A stretch of 44,874 bases of DNA from CAZEQD01 sp964514305 (GCA_964514305.1 CAZEQD010000011.1:1-44874), one strand, 5' to 3'; shown: positions 16,874 to 25,539, counted from the stretch's first letter. Numbers and translations: made by a program. The notes: generated by a model from the letters alone, not told the origin.

Positions 16874-18574
16874 ATGAGCAAAAAAATTTCTCGGCGACAA
16901 TTCCTTAGAATTTCTGCTCAAACCGGAGTTCTTCTTGGTTTGGCCTCAGGTTTAGGAGAAAAAGTTCTTTTCTCGCAGCCGAAAAGTTTCGATCTTATTA
17001 TTAGAAACGGCCATATTATAGATGGCCTAAAAGATAAAAGCTACAAAGCTGATTTAGGCATAATCGGAGATAGAATCGCAGCTATCGGTAATCTCAGCCA
17101 GGCAAATTCAAAAACAATAATTGAGGCCACAGGCAAAGTGGTCACACCCGGCTTTATTGATATCCACTCTCATACGGATTTAGAATTACTGATTAATCCA
17201 AAGGCAGAAAGCAAGGTAAGACAAGGAGTAACTACTGAGCTCAGTGGCAACTGTGGAGGATCTGTTTTTCCTAGAAAAAAAAGACTGACAGCAGAGGAAA
17301 AAAAGTTAAAAGAAAAGCTTAATATCGAAATAAACTGGACAGATTTGGAAGAATACCATTCTTTTTTGCATAAAAGAGGGCTGGCTGTAAATCATGCCAC
17401 TTTGGTTGGTCAGGGAACGGTGAGACGTCTGGTGCTGGGTGACGAACCAAGGCAACCTTCAGCCAAAGAAATGGACATCATGAAAAACATGGTGGCCGAA
17501 GCTATGGCTCAAGGTGCTTTTGGCCTTTCTACGGGACTGGAATATGCCCCAGATCGATTCTCAACCACATCAGAAATAATTGAACTATGTCAGGTTGTGG
17601 CCAAATATGGAGGTTTTTACGCAACCCATATGCGAAGCGAAGATACAATGCTTATGGAAGCTTTAGCTGAAGCTATACACATTGCTGATCGAGGCGGTTT
17701 ACCTCTTCAAATTTCCCATCTCAAGGTCTGTGGTCGAGCTAATTATTATAAAATCCCTCTGGCTATAGATCTCATCGAAAGAGCCAAAGCAAGAGGGATG
17801 TTGATTAACGCTGACCGCTATCCTTATATTGCCTACAACACCACCCTCAGCATAATGTACCCTGAATGGGCTCTGGCCGGCGGAAGAGAAGCCTTTATCC
17901 AACGGCTAAAAGACAGGAAGCTCAGACAAAAAATGAAAGCTGAAACCCTGAAAAAAGTAATCGGTAACAACTCCTGGGAAAGCATGCTCATTCAGGATGT
18001 TAATAACGAAGAAAATAAATCCCTTGTAGGCAAATACATAAGCCAGGCTGCTCAAGAAAAAAACCATGATCCCTATGAATTCAGCTGTGATCTTCTTATA
18101 TCAGAAGGAGGAGATGTAAGCATTATTGGCTTCGGAATGAGTGAAAATAATACCGACTTGATCCTGAAGCATCCTCTGGTTATGCTCTGTTCTGATGGAG
18201 TAGCTTTAGCTCCCTACGGCTGGCTGAGTCAAGGCATGCCCCATCCCCGTAATTATGGTACTTTTCCTCGTTTTTTAAGGTTATATGTGAGGGAGAAGAA
18301 GCTTCTCTCTCTGCCTAAGGCCATTAAAAAAATGACCTCGATGCCTGCAGCAAAGATGGGCTTGAGTAAAAGAGGGGTTATAAAAAAAGACAACTTTGCC
18401 GATTTGGTCGTTTTTGACCCGATGACTATTACCGATTTAGCAACCTATACCAAACCTCAACAATATCCTAAGGGAATCGACTATGTAATTATCAATGGCA
18501 AAGTTGTCATTGATCACAACACTCATACAGGTCAATTACCTGGTAGAACTTTAGCTGGACCAGGGAAGAAATAA
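16874..18574 (+). CDS. Tat-exported N-acyl-D-amino-acid deacylase (amidohydrolase)
   Basis: The 566-residue protein opens with a twin-arginine leader (SRRQFLRISAQTGVLLGLAS). An amidohydrolase barrel of the D-aminoacylase/DAN family follows. Motifs are the metal-binding GFIDIHSHTD, GVTTELSGNCGGS with the family cysteine, ATHMRSE, LQISHLK and the catalytic-Asp region LCSDGVALAP. Such enzymes remove acyl groups from N-acyl-D-amino acids and related D-dipeptides. Export implies action on external or cell-wall-derived material. GGGAGAGGG precedes the ATG. A 147-base gap separates it from the dehydratase, so it may have its own promoter, though I see no strong one. Confidence 0.88.
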   Translation: MSKKISRRQFLRISAQTGVLLGLASGLGEKVLFSQPKSFDLIIRNGHIIDGLKDKSYKADLGIIGDRIAAIGNLSQANSKTIIEATGKVVTPGFIDIHSHTDLELLINPKAESKVRQGVTTELSGNCGGSVFPRKKRLTAEEKKLKEKLNIEINWTDLEEYHSFLHKRGLAVNHATLVGQGTVRRLVLGDEPRQPSAKEMDIMKNMVAEAMAQGAFGLSTGLEYAPDRFSTTSEIIELCQVVAKYGGFYATHMRSEDTMLMEALAEAIHIADRGGLPLQISHLKVCGRANYYKIPLAIDLIERAKARGMLINADRYPYIAYNTTLSIMYPEWALAGGREAFIQRLKDRKLRQKMKAETLKKVIGNNSWESMLIQDVNNEENKSLVGKYISQAAQEKNHDPYEFSCDLLISEGGDVSIIGFGMSENNTDLILKHPLVMLCSDGVALAPYGWLSQGMPHPRNYGTFPRFLRLYVREKKLLSLPKAIKKMTSMPAAKMGLSKRGVIKKDNFADLVVFDPMTITDLATYTKPQQYPKGIDYVIINGKVVIDHNTHTGQLPGRTLAGPGKK

Positions 18575-18623
18575 TCTATTCAATGTTTAGATCACTGTTT
18601 TTGGGGCCAAAAAGTATGTTCTA

Positions 18624-18639
18624 AGCTTAATATTAAGCT
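18624..18639. repeat. 16-base perfect palindrome
   Basis: AGCTTAATATTAAGCT is a perfect self-complementary sequence in the gap between the D-aminoacylase and amidase genes. It lies 91 bases before the amidase start. It is AT-rich and has no following T-run, so an operator is more likely than a terminator; no binding protein can be named. Confidence 0.4.
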
Positions 18640-18680
18640 AAAGAAATAGCGTAATTTATTTATATTAAGTAAGATAGCTA

Positions 18681-18720
18681 AGCCAAAGCACAATAAGCAA
18701 AGCCAAAGCACAATAAGCAA
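18681..18720 (+). repeat. two exact 20-bp tandem copies abutting the amidase ribosome binding site
   Basis: The 20-base unit starting AGCCAAAGCACAATAAG occurs twice without a gap (18681-18700 and 18701-18720). The second copy runs straight into GGAGGG, the Shine-Dalgarno sequence of the amidase gene. It reads as a recent tandem duplication within the 5' untranslated region. Confidence 0.9.
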
Positions 18721-18729
18721 GGAGGGAAA

Positions 18730-20415
18730 ATGGAAAATGACAAAAATAAACCAAGCTTGAAGCGGAGGGAGTTTTTAAAAAGAGCTTCTTTGGGAGCGGC
18801 AGCAGTTGCTGCTTCTCCGTTGATGGCCTCGGCCGGGATGAAAGCCAGCACTCCAACTAAAAAAAACTATGCTAAAAACGAATTTGAAGAATTAACTATT
18901 TACGATTTTCAGCAAAAAATGAAAGATGGACAGCTTAATTCTAGAAAACTGGTAGAGTTCTACCTCAAACGGATACAAGAGATTGATAAGCAAGGCCCCG
19001 CTTTAAATTCCATCCTCGAAATTAATCCTGACGCCTTAAAAATAGCTGATAAACTTGACCAAGAATATAAAGCCAAAGGACCTCGCTCTGCGCTCCATGG
19101 TGTGCCTGTAATAATCAAAGCTAATATCGATACTGCTGATAAAATGACGACCACCGCTGGTTCTCTGGCTCTTAAAGGCTTTATCCCTGCCCAGGACTCA
19201 TTTGTAGCCAAGAAGCTAAGGCACGCCGGAGCTGTTATCTTAGGTAAAGCAAATCTCAGTGAGTGGGCCAATTTTCGCTCAAGCCGCTCTTCCAGTGGTT
19301 GGAGCAGCCTTGGCGGTCAAACTAAAAATCCCTATGCTTTAGATCGCAATCCCAGTGGCTCCAGTTCTGGTTCAGCTGTGGCCACAGCCGCCAATCTGTG
19401 TCTGGTAGCCATCGGCACAGAAACCGATGGCTCTATTGTTAGCCCCTCCTCCGCCTGTGGCATTGTCGGCCTAAAACCAACCGTGGGTTTAGTTAGCCGC
19501 TCAGGTATAATCCCTATTGCTCATAGCCAAGACACCGCTGGGCCCATGGCACGGACAGTAACCGATGTTGCTCTTCTCTTGAACGCTCTTGCTGGCCCTG
19601 ACTCTCGTGATCCAGCTACTCAGGGTAGTTCCGGCCATTATCCCCTTGATTATTCAAAATTTTTAGATAAAAACGGCTTAAAAGGAAAAAGGATAGGTAT
19701 TGCCCGACATTTTTTTGGCTTTCATGAAAAAGTAGACCGCCTTATGGAAAAAGCTATTAAAATCATGAAAGATCAAGGAGCTGTAATTATAGACCCTGTC
19801 GATCTGAAGACCGGTCGAGAATACAGTAATGAAGAATATGAAGTTCTCCTTTATGAATTTAAAACAGACCTCAATGCCTATTTAGCCAGTCTAGGCCCTC
19901 AGGCTCCTGTTCACTCCTTAAAGGAAATAATCGACTTTAACGAAGCCCACCGTCAGCAGGTCATGCCCTATTTTGAGCAGGAAATTTTTCTTAAAGCTGA
20001 AAAGAAAGGACCTTTAACCGAGAAAAAATATGTGGAAGCCCTGAAAAAATGCCGCCATCTCTCCCGGGTTGAAGGAATAGATGCTGTGCTCCGGAAATAT
20101 AAATTAGAGGCCATCGTTGCTCCTACTGATGGTCCTGCATGGGTTACTGACTTGATCAATGGAGATCATTATCTAGGGGGGAGTTCATCGCCAGCAGCAG
20201 TCGCTGGTTATCCAACTATTACTCTTCCCGCAGGTTATATTTTTGGGCTGCCGGTTGGCTTATCCTTTATCGGAGGAGCTTTCCAGGAGCCTGAACTGAT
20301 TAAAATGACCTATGCCTTTGAGCAAGCAGCTAAACTCCGGCAGCCACCTAAATTTTTTCCTACAGCTTTCCCAGAGGAAAAATTTAAAAGCCAAATATTA
20401 TTAGGCGATTTATAA
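18730..20415 (+). CDS. Tat-exported amidase (amidase signature family)
   Basis: The 561-residue protein has a Tat leader (KRREFLKRASLGAAAVAASP) and a complete amidase-signature domain. The catalytic Lys lies in VIIKANIDTADK, and the two serines in the GSSSGSAVATAANL glycine/serine loop and TETDGSIVSPSS. It resembles the Glu-tRNA(Gln) amidotransferase A/peptide amidase group, but the leader makes a role in gatCAB unlikely. It probably hydrolyses amides or amidated peptides outside the cytoplasm. The D-aminoacylase upstream is also Tat-exported, so the two may act in the same compartment. ATG 18730 is supported by GGAGGG. Confidence 0.9.
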   Translation: MENDKNKPSLKRREFLKRASLGAAAVAASPLMASAGMKASTPTKKNYAKNEFEELTIYDFQQKMKDGQLNSRKLVEFYLKRIQEIDKQGPALNSILEINPDALKIADKLDQEYKAKGPRSALHGVPVIIKANIDTADKMTTTAGSLALKGFIPAQDSFVAKKLRHAGAVILGKANLSEWANFRSSRSSSGWSSLGGQTKNPYALDRNPSGSSSGSAVATAANLCLVAIGTETDGSIVSPSSACGIVGLKPTVGLVSRSGIIPIAHSQDTAGPMARTVTDVALLLNALAGPDSRDPATQGSSGHYPLDYSKFLDKNGLKGKRIGIARHFFGFHEKVDRLMEKAIKIMKDQGAVIIDPVDLKTGREYSNEEYEVLLYEFKTDLNAYLASLGPQAPVHSLKEIIDFNEAHRQQVMPYFEQEIFLKAEKKGPLTEKKYVEALKKCRHLSRVEGIDAVLRKYKLEAIVAPTDGPAWVTDLINGDHYLGGSSSPAAVAGYPTITLPAGYIFGLPVGLSFIGGAFQEPELIKMTYAFEQAAKLRQPPKFFPTAFPEEKFKSQILLGDL

Positions 20416-20445
20416 TCTGAAAAAAGCCAGGCAGCCTGCCGCCCA

Positions 20446-20681
20446 TTAGCCGTCAAAGAATAAAAACGAAAAGAGCCTTCCTTGTTTATTATCAACCCAA
20501 TTGGCTTTCGATTTAGTAAATAAAATTCGCTTTCCATCTGGAGATATCTGGGGATTGTTCACCTTCACCGGCTAAAACATATCGTTGATTGTAAACGGCT
20601 TTTTGGAACTAGCTGAAAGCATTAAAACATAAAAAGTAAAGGTTAAGATTAGAATAAGAAAAGTTTTTGTTTTTAACTCAT
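20446..20681 (-). pseudogene. decayed N-terminal fragment of an S9-type peptidase
   Basis: Read on the minus strand, this gap encodes a signal-peptide-like stretch (TFLILILTFTFYVLMLSAS). KKPFTINDM-F follows, then an in-frame TAG, then NNPQISPDGKRILFTKSKAN ending at TAA 20446-20448. That is the beginning of a prolyl-oligopeptidase-family beta-propeller (compare KRPFTAEDLLELKRLSDPQIS in the other pseudogene at 35.8-36.8 kb). The ATG at 20679-20681 is one base out of frame with the rest. A start frameshift, an internal stop and loss of nearly the entire gene make it a clear remnant. Confidence 0.7.
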
Positions 20682-20694
20682 AATTGATTTAGTT

Positions 20695-21870
20695 TCATTT
20701 CTTGAAATAGAAATCTCTAATTGAAGCCACAATATAATCCTGTTGGCCCTGGGTTAATTCAGGATAAATGGGCAGGGCTAGAACCTCTGCGGCTGCTTTT
20801 TCTGATTGAGGAAAATCGCCAGCCTGATAACCAAGATAAGTAAAACATTTTTGAAGGTGAAGAGGTAAGGGATAATAAACAGCCGTCGGGACTCCTTTTT
20901 CTTTTAAAAAAGACTGGAGTTTGTCTCTATTTTTGGCTCTAATGACGTACTGATGATAAGTATGATAATTGCTAATCCCTGAATTTTTATAAACGGGTTG
21001 AGGCGGTAAGGCTAAGCCTTCCTCAATCAGCCCAGATTCTTTGAAAAGCTGATCATAATAGCCCGCTCTTTCTTTTCTTTCCTTAAGCCAGTCTTCAAGA
21101 TGTTTGAATTTCACTCTCAGGACTGCTGCCTGGAGAGCATCAAGGCGGAAATTGCCGCCAATAAATTCATATAAATATTTATCCTTAGAGCCATGAACTC
21201 TCATCATTTGCAGCTTATCAGCCAGAGCCTGATCATCGGTAAGAATCAGGCCACCATCTCCATAACCCCCCAAGTTTTTAGAAGGGAAAAAAGACAAGAT
21301 ATTGAGATCACCAATCGAACCTGCCTTCTTCACTCCTCGAGAAGTTAGATATTCAGAACCCATAGCTTGAGCTGCATCTTCAATAACAAACAAGTTATAT
21401 TTCTTAGCCAAATCCATAATAGGCTTCATTTCAGCACATTGGCCATAAAGATGAACAGGAATTAAAACCTTAATTTGGGAGTTTTTTTGATTTTCTATTC
21501 GCTGTTTAAGGAACTGGCTTAACCGAGTTGGATCAATATTGTAACTTTTCTCCTCAATATCGCAAAAAACAGGCTTTGCTCCCAGCCTGGCTACAGCTCC
21601 AGCCGTAGCAAAAAAAGTAAAAGGAGTGGTCACCACTTCATCTCCAGGTCCGATGTCCAAAGCCATTAGAGAAGAAAGCAAAGCATCAGAACCAGAAGAA
21701 ACGCCAATTGCAAATTTTACCCCACAGTATGCAGCCAATTCTTTTTCTAAGGCCTCAACTTCTGGCCCAAGGATAAACCTCTGAGTAGAAAGAACCTCTA
21801 ATATTTTGGCCTCGATTTCTTTCTTTAGGCTTTGGTACTGAGCTTTTAAATCCAAAAAAGGAATATCCAT
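20695..21870 (-). CDS. DegT/DnrJ/EryC1-family PLP aminotransferase
   Basis: This is a full-length 391-residue sugar aminotransferase-like protein. The N-terminus is typical (MDIPFLDLKAQYQSLKKEIE). Asp165 in IEDAAQAMG contacts the PLP pyridine nitrogen, and Lys198 in SFFPSKNLGGYGDGG forms the Schiff base. Members aminate nucleotide-linked keto-sugars for surface polysaccharides, or act as dehydratases when the lysine is lost; here it is present. GAGGT lies before the ATG. It follows a NusG paralogue after 123 bases, a pairing common in polysaccharide loci, although no glycosyltransferases are in view. Confidence 0.9.
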   Translation of the reverse strand: MDIPFLDLKAQYQSLKKEIEAKILEVLSTQRFILGPEVEALEKELAAYCGVKFAIGVSSGSDALLSSLMALDIGPGDEVVTTPFTFFATAGAVARLGAKPVFCDIEEKSYNIDPTRLSQFLKQRIENQKNSQIKVLIPVHLYGQCAEMKPIMDLAKKYNLFVIEDAAQAMGSEYLTSRGVKKAGSIGDLNILSFFPSKNLGGYGDGGLILTDDQALADKLQMMRVHGSKDKYLYEFIGGNFRLDALQAAVLRVKFKHLEDWLKERKERAGYYDQLFKESGLIEEGLALPPQPVYKNSGISNYHTYHQYVIRAKNRDKLQSFLKEKGVPTAVYYPLPLHLQKCFTYLGYQAGDFPQSEKAAAEVLALPIYPELTQGQQDYIVASIRDFYFKK

Positions 21871-21993
21871 AATTAAACCTCACATCTTTTTTATTCTGAA
21901 ATATTTTTCAGTTTCAGGCCACACGGCCTTTAATTTACAATCAAGCTTGAGACACAAGCAGGAAAAAAGGCCACATTGTAAAATTAAGATTAG

Positions 21994-22476
21994 CTATCTA
22001 ATTACTTTTTTTAATTTCTTCTTTTCAATTAACAACTTCCCCTGATAGGAAACATAATTGAGAAGGATAAGGACTCTCTGTTTTTCCGGTATTTCTTTTT
22101 TGAAAATTCCCCTCAATCCTTTGAGAGGGCCTTCCACAACTTCAATTTCATCGCCCAATTCTGGTTCCTGACCGTACTTATATAGTTCAATCAATCCATT
22201 TACTTCTCGGGCTTTTATCTCTGCAATTACTTTTTCAGGAATGGGAATTGGCCCCACTCTATTTCCCACCACTCTCTTCACTCCCCTTGTGTACCTAACC
22301 AACCTATATTGTTCAGGATAATCAAAATAAATGAATTCATAACCCGGGAAAAAAGGCTTTATCTTTTTATCATGGAGATACTTAGGATTGTAGATTTCAA
22401 ATCCACCTTCGAGGAATAATTTCTCTACATGAAATTCCTTCTTGGGTTTTGTATTTAGAACAAACCAATTTTTCAT
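21994..22476 (-). CDS. specialised NusG-family antiterminator (RfaH/UpxY-like)
   Basis: This 160-residue protein has an NGN domain (NWFVLNTKPKKEFHVEKLF, then FFPGYEFIYFD) and a C-terminal KOW motif (ELGDEIEVVEGPLKGLRG). It differs from housekeeping NusG and lacks the usual secE/ribosomal-protein neighbours. It sits just upstream of a sugar aminotransferase, like UpxY/RfaH-type factors that help RNA polymerase through long polysaccharide operons. The start lacks a strong ribosome binding site and lies 24 bases after the nitrilase-like gene, so it is probably co-transcribed. Confidence 0.85.
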   Translation of the reverse strand: MKNWFVLNTKPKKEFHVEKLFLEGGFEIYNPKYLHDKKIKPFFPGYEFIYFDYPEQYRLVRYTRGVKRVVGNRVGPIPIPEKVIAEIKAREVNGLIELYKYGQEPELGDEIEVVEGPLKGLRGIFKKEIPEKQRVLILLNYVSYQGKLLIEKKKLKKVIR

Positions 22477-22500
22477 TATTTCACTATTTCACTTCTTTCT

Positions 22501-23325
22501 CTAAGCCAAAATTTTAAAATTGCGATAAAAATCAGGCCGTCTATCTCTGAGGAAGAACCTTTTAGCCAGAGACTGGGCTATTTGCTCTAAATCGCATTCA
22601 GCATAAAGAATAAAATCCTTATCCTGAGGAGCCCGAGCTATAACCCGGCCGAAAGGATCAACAACAAAAGATTCCCCAGCAAAATGTAGTTTTTCCTCCC
22701 GGCCCACTCTATTAACCAGAGCAGCGAAATAACCGTTCTGAAATGCGGCCACTTGAAGTTCAGCTTCAAATATCCCTTCGGGCCACTCTCCTAAAGCACC
22801 TGCCTGGGGTACAAAGACTATTTCAGCTTGTTGAAGACCAAGATTTCTCATGTATTCAGGAAAGTGGCGATCATAACAGATGGCTACTCCTATGCGGCCA
22901 ACGGCCGTTTTAAAGACAAAACTCTGGTTACAGCCAGGCTGATAATAACCTTTCTCAAAGAAGCCAAGTCCATCCATGATGTGGACCATTCTGATGGTGC
23001 CTAAAATTTTACCATCAACATCAATTACAGGTGAGGAATCAAATGTTTCCTGATCATCTTTTTCAAAGAGATTGAGAACTGTGACCACTCCATATTTTTT
23101 GGCCAAAGCAGAAAAAGCTTCAGTGGTGGGGCCTGGGATTGGCTCAGCCATAGCTAAAGCCTCAGGATGAGCGGGGTTTTGAGGTAAAAAAGGTAAAAAA
23201 GCAAGCTCAGCAAAGGCGATTATTTTAGCCCCTGCAGCTGCAGCCTGGGAGAAGGCTTCAATTCCCCTTTTCAGATTTTCCTGAGGGTCTCGGCTGGCTC
23301 GTTGTTGAATGAGGGCAATTTTCAT
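22501..23325 (-). CDS. nitrilase-superfamily carbon-nitrogen hydrolase with a changed lysine site
   Basis: The 274-residue protein has the nitrilase fold: catalytic Glu40 (IAFAELAF) and Cys150 (VAICYDRHFPEY), followed by FVPQAGALGEWPEG. In the usual RKxH motif that carries the catalytic lysine, this protein reads IRMVHI, putting Met113 at the lysine position. FEKGYYQPG just after it offers Lys125. It may belong to a subfamily with a shifted lysine, or be impaired. The closest style is N-carbamoylputrescine amidase/omega-amidase. AGGAG lies eight bases before the ATG. Substrate unknown. Confidence 0.85.
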   Translation of the reverse strand: MKIALIQQRASRDPQENLKRGIEAFSQAAAAGAKIIAFAELAFLPFLPQNPAHPEALAMAEPIPGPTTEAFSALAKKYGVVTVLNLFEKDDQETFDSSPVIDVDGKILGTIRMVHIMDGLGFFEKGYYQPGCNQSFVFKTAVGRIGVAICYDRHFPEYMRNLGLQQAEIVFVPQAGALGEWPEGIFEAELQVAAFQNGYFAALVNRVGREEKLHFAGESFVVDPFGRVIARAPQDKDFILYAECDLEQIAQSLAKRFFLRDRRPDFYRNFKILA

Positions 23326-23465
23326 GGATGAACTCCTTTGTCTATAAATAAATATGCGGCCAACATGTCAATCGGTTCATTATTTTACCACATTACTGGC
23401 TTAAGGAAAGATAATTTTATTTTTTAGGGGGACTGCTTTCGGACAGGTTGGCAATATATTTAAAA

Positions 23466-23572
23466 CGGCCCGCTGAGGCCTGTGGACTCTACAGACATTC
23501 GTTTGGCCCTGTAGGGACCGGTCTCCGAGCGGTCCGTAATCTAATTAAATGCCTGACGGGGACAGCATCCCC
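23466..23572. repeat. cluster of GC-rich hairpins (REP-like) in a 307-base gap
   Basis: The gap 23326-23632 has no gene. It holds a half-element GGCCCGCTGAGG (from 23467), the hairpin GGACCG-9-CGGTCC (23515-23535) and the hairpin GGGGA-CAGCA-TCCCC (23558-23572). The text CTACAGACATT after the first is shared in part with the repeat near 38.67 kb. These are degraded members of the interspersed palindrome family described at 26715 and 38610. Confidence 0.6.
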
Positions 23573-23632
23573 TATTTATATGCCTTAATAATTAGACGGC
23601 CTGATGGAAGAGCCGGACCTTCAGATTTTAAT

Positions 23633-24427
23633 TTATGATTCAAGCTTGGCTTGATTAAAGACCTCCAAAGCATCTTCTGGAGAAAGTTTATCATGAACGA
23701 CAGCTCTTACGCCTTTGATCATGGCCACTGGAAATTCAGACTGCCAAATGTTCCGCCCCATATCAACACCTACAGCTCCTTTCTCGACCGCCTCATGAGC
23801 TAGTCTTAAAGCATCGAGTTCTGTTTCTAATTTAGGACCACCAGCAATAACAAGAGGAACTGGACAGCTTTCCACTACTTTCTCGAATTGATCACAGTAG
23901 TAAGTTTTGACGAAGCTGGCCCCCAGTTCAGCCGCAATGCGGCAGGAAAGAGACAGAAACCTGACATCTCTTTTACCCAACTCTTTGCCCACGGCTGTTA
24001 CCGCCAAAACAGGAATTCCCATTTCCATTCCTTTATCAACTAATCGGGCTAAATTTGTCAATGTCTGATGTTCATAATCAGTGCCCACAAAAATGGAAAT
24101 AGCCACTGCTGAAGCATTAAGGCGGACTGCTTCTTCCATGGAAGTGGTTATCTCCTCGTTAGCCAGGTCTTTACCGATGATACTCGTTCCACCTGAGACT
24201 CTAAGAACAACAGGCACTGAAGCTTGTGAATCAACTGAGGTCCGCAGAATACCTCTGGTTAACATCAGGGCATCAGCATAAGGTAAAAGAGGCTCTATTG
24301 TTTTTCTAGCATTTTCCAGCTTTGTGGTTGGTCCCAAAAAATAGCCATGGTCAACGGCCAGCATAACCGTCCGGCCCGTTGACGGCTTTATAATTCGAGA
24401 AAGCCGATTTTTTAATCCCCAGTCCAT
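23633..24427 (-). CDS. DeoC/LacD-type class I aldolase, LsrF-like
   Basis: The 264-residue TIM-barrel protein closely resembles LsrF, the thiolase of autoinducer-2 catabolism, along most of its length: DWGLKNRLSRIIKPSTGRTV, AVDHGYFLGPTT, the Schiff-base lysine in FVKTYYCDQFEKV, and GAVGVDMGRNIWQSE. The extra N-terminal 30 residues of E. coli LsrF are absent. No lsrACDBKG genes are present, so an AI-2 role is not supported by context. The upstream zinc dehydrogenase, 68 bases away on the same strand, suggests a sugar-phosphate or ketose pathway instead. A GAGGAGG Shine-Dalgarno sequence supports the start. Confidence 0.85.
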   Translation of the reverse strand: MDWGLKNRLSRIIKPSTGRTVMLAVDHGYFLGPTTKLENARKTIEPLLPYADALMLTRGILRTSVDSQASVPVVLRVSGGTSIIGKDLANEEITTSMEEAVRLNASAVAISIFVGTDYEHQTLTNLARLVDKGMEMGIPVLAVTAVGKELGKRDVRFLSLSCRIAAELGASFVKTYYCDQFEKVVESCPVPLVIAGGPKLETELDALRLAHEAVEKGAVGVDMGRNIWQSEFPVAMIKGVRAVVHDKLSPEDALEVFNQAKLES

Positions 24428-24495
24428 TTTCTTCCTCCTCTTTATAGCTAAACCATAGGCGAAAATTTCCCTTTATTTATCTCGACCAAAATTGA

Positions 24496-25539
24496 TTATT
24501 TCTGGGGCTCGATAATAACTTTAATTGATTTTTTAGCTTCTTCCACAATTTTAAAACCAAGGGCAGTTTCCTCGAGGGGAAGCCGGTGAGTAATCATCTC
24601 TTTTACTCTAACAACCTGAGAGCGCATTAATTCAAGGGCCAAATAGGAGTCATAAGGGCTGGCTCCATAGGAAGTGGTAAAAGTTACATCATTTCTAAAA
24701 AAAACTTGGTTAATAGACAGAGGTATTTCTATTCCTGGATTTGTTGGGGCAAAAAATAGCACTGTACCTCCTCTCTCAACGGACTGCATAGCCTGAAGAA
24801 GAGCCTCCTTGGCCCCTGTACAGACCAAAACCAAATCTGCTAAACGACCGCTATTTATCTTGCGGAAGAATTCGGTAATATTCTCAGAAGCCATTAGAGC
24901 TTCCGTCGCCCCAAACCTCTTAGCTGCTTTCAATCTGTAAGGAACAATATCTACAGCCATTATCTTGGCTGCTCCTGAAGCTTTAGCCAATAAAATATGA
25001 AGAAGGCCAGCAATACCGCTGCCTAAGACTAAGACACTTTGTCCAGGATTCAAACCGGCAATCCGCTGAGCCCTGATGACACAGCCTAATGGTTCATGAA
25101 AAGTGGCTTCCTCGTAAGAAAGCTCCTCAGGAATAACAAATACTCCTCGATCAACATTAAGAGCTGGAAGCCGAATATATTCTGAAAATCCGCCAGGGTC
25201 AAAATTTGTCTGGCGAAGAGTTTCACAGGCAGTATGATGGCCTGTTAAACAAAAATAGCAGGTATTACAGGGAACATGGTGAGAGGCCACAATTCTATCT
25301 CCAATTTTATATTTGGAAACACCAACTCCAACCTTTACCACCTGACCGGCCACTTCATGGCCCAAGACTAAAGGAGCTTTAGAGCGGCGGTACCATTCCA
25401 GGACATCGCTACCACAGATACCACTGGCTTCAACTCTCATCAGCATCTCTCCTGGGCCTATGGCCGGGATAGGCATCTCCTCAATTCTAATATCCCGGTT
25501 GTTGTAATACATGGCTACCCGCATCTTACTTCTGGACAT
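24496..25539 (-). CDS. zinc-dependent medium-chain alcohol/polyol dehydrogenase
   Basis: This 347-residue MDR protein has the catalytic zinc site GICGSD and LGHEVAG, a structural zinc loop with four cysteines (CNTCYFCLTGHHTAC) and the NAD-binding VLGSGIAGLLH. It looks like sorbitol/threonine/L-iditol dehydrogenases. Its partner is probably the LsrF-like aldolase downstream: oxidation of an alcohol followed by aldol or thiolytic cleavage (inference). The ATG at 25539 has no Shine-Dalgarno sequence; an internal ATG five codons later is an alternative. A TTGACA lies about 40 bases upstream. Confidence 0.88.
   Translation of the reverse strand: MSRSKMRVAMYYNNRDIRIEEMPIPAIGPGEMLMRVEASGICGSDVLEWYRRSKAPLVLGHEVAGQVVKVGVGVSKYKIGDRIVASHHVPCNTCYFCLTGHHTACETLRQTNFDPGGFSEYIRLPALNVDRGVFVIPEELSYEEATFHEPLGCVIRAQRIAGLNPGQSVLVLGSGIAGLLHILLAKASGAAKIMAVDIVPYRLKAAKRFGATEALMASENITEFFRKINSGRLADLVLVCTGAKEALLQAMQSVERGGTVLFFAPTNPGIEIPLSINQVFFRNDVTFTTSYGASPYDSYLALELMRSQVVRVKEMITHRLPLEETALGFKIVEEAKKSIKVIIEPQK

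Noticed and set aside
18681..18720. Possible CRISPR array
   Set aside because: There are only two units and they abut without spacers; no cas genes are present anywhere in the window.
23633..24427. Autoinducer-2 degradation locus
   Set aside because: Only the LsrF-like protein is present; the transport, kinase and isomerase genes of the lsr system are absent.
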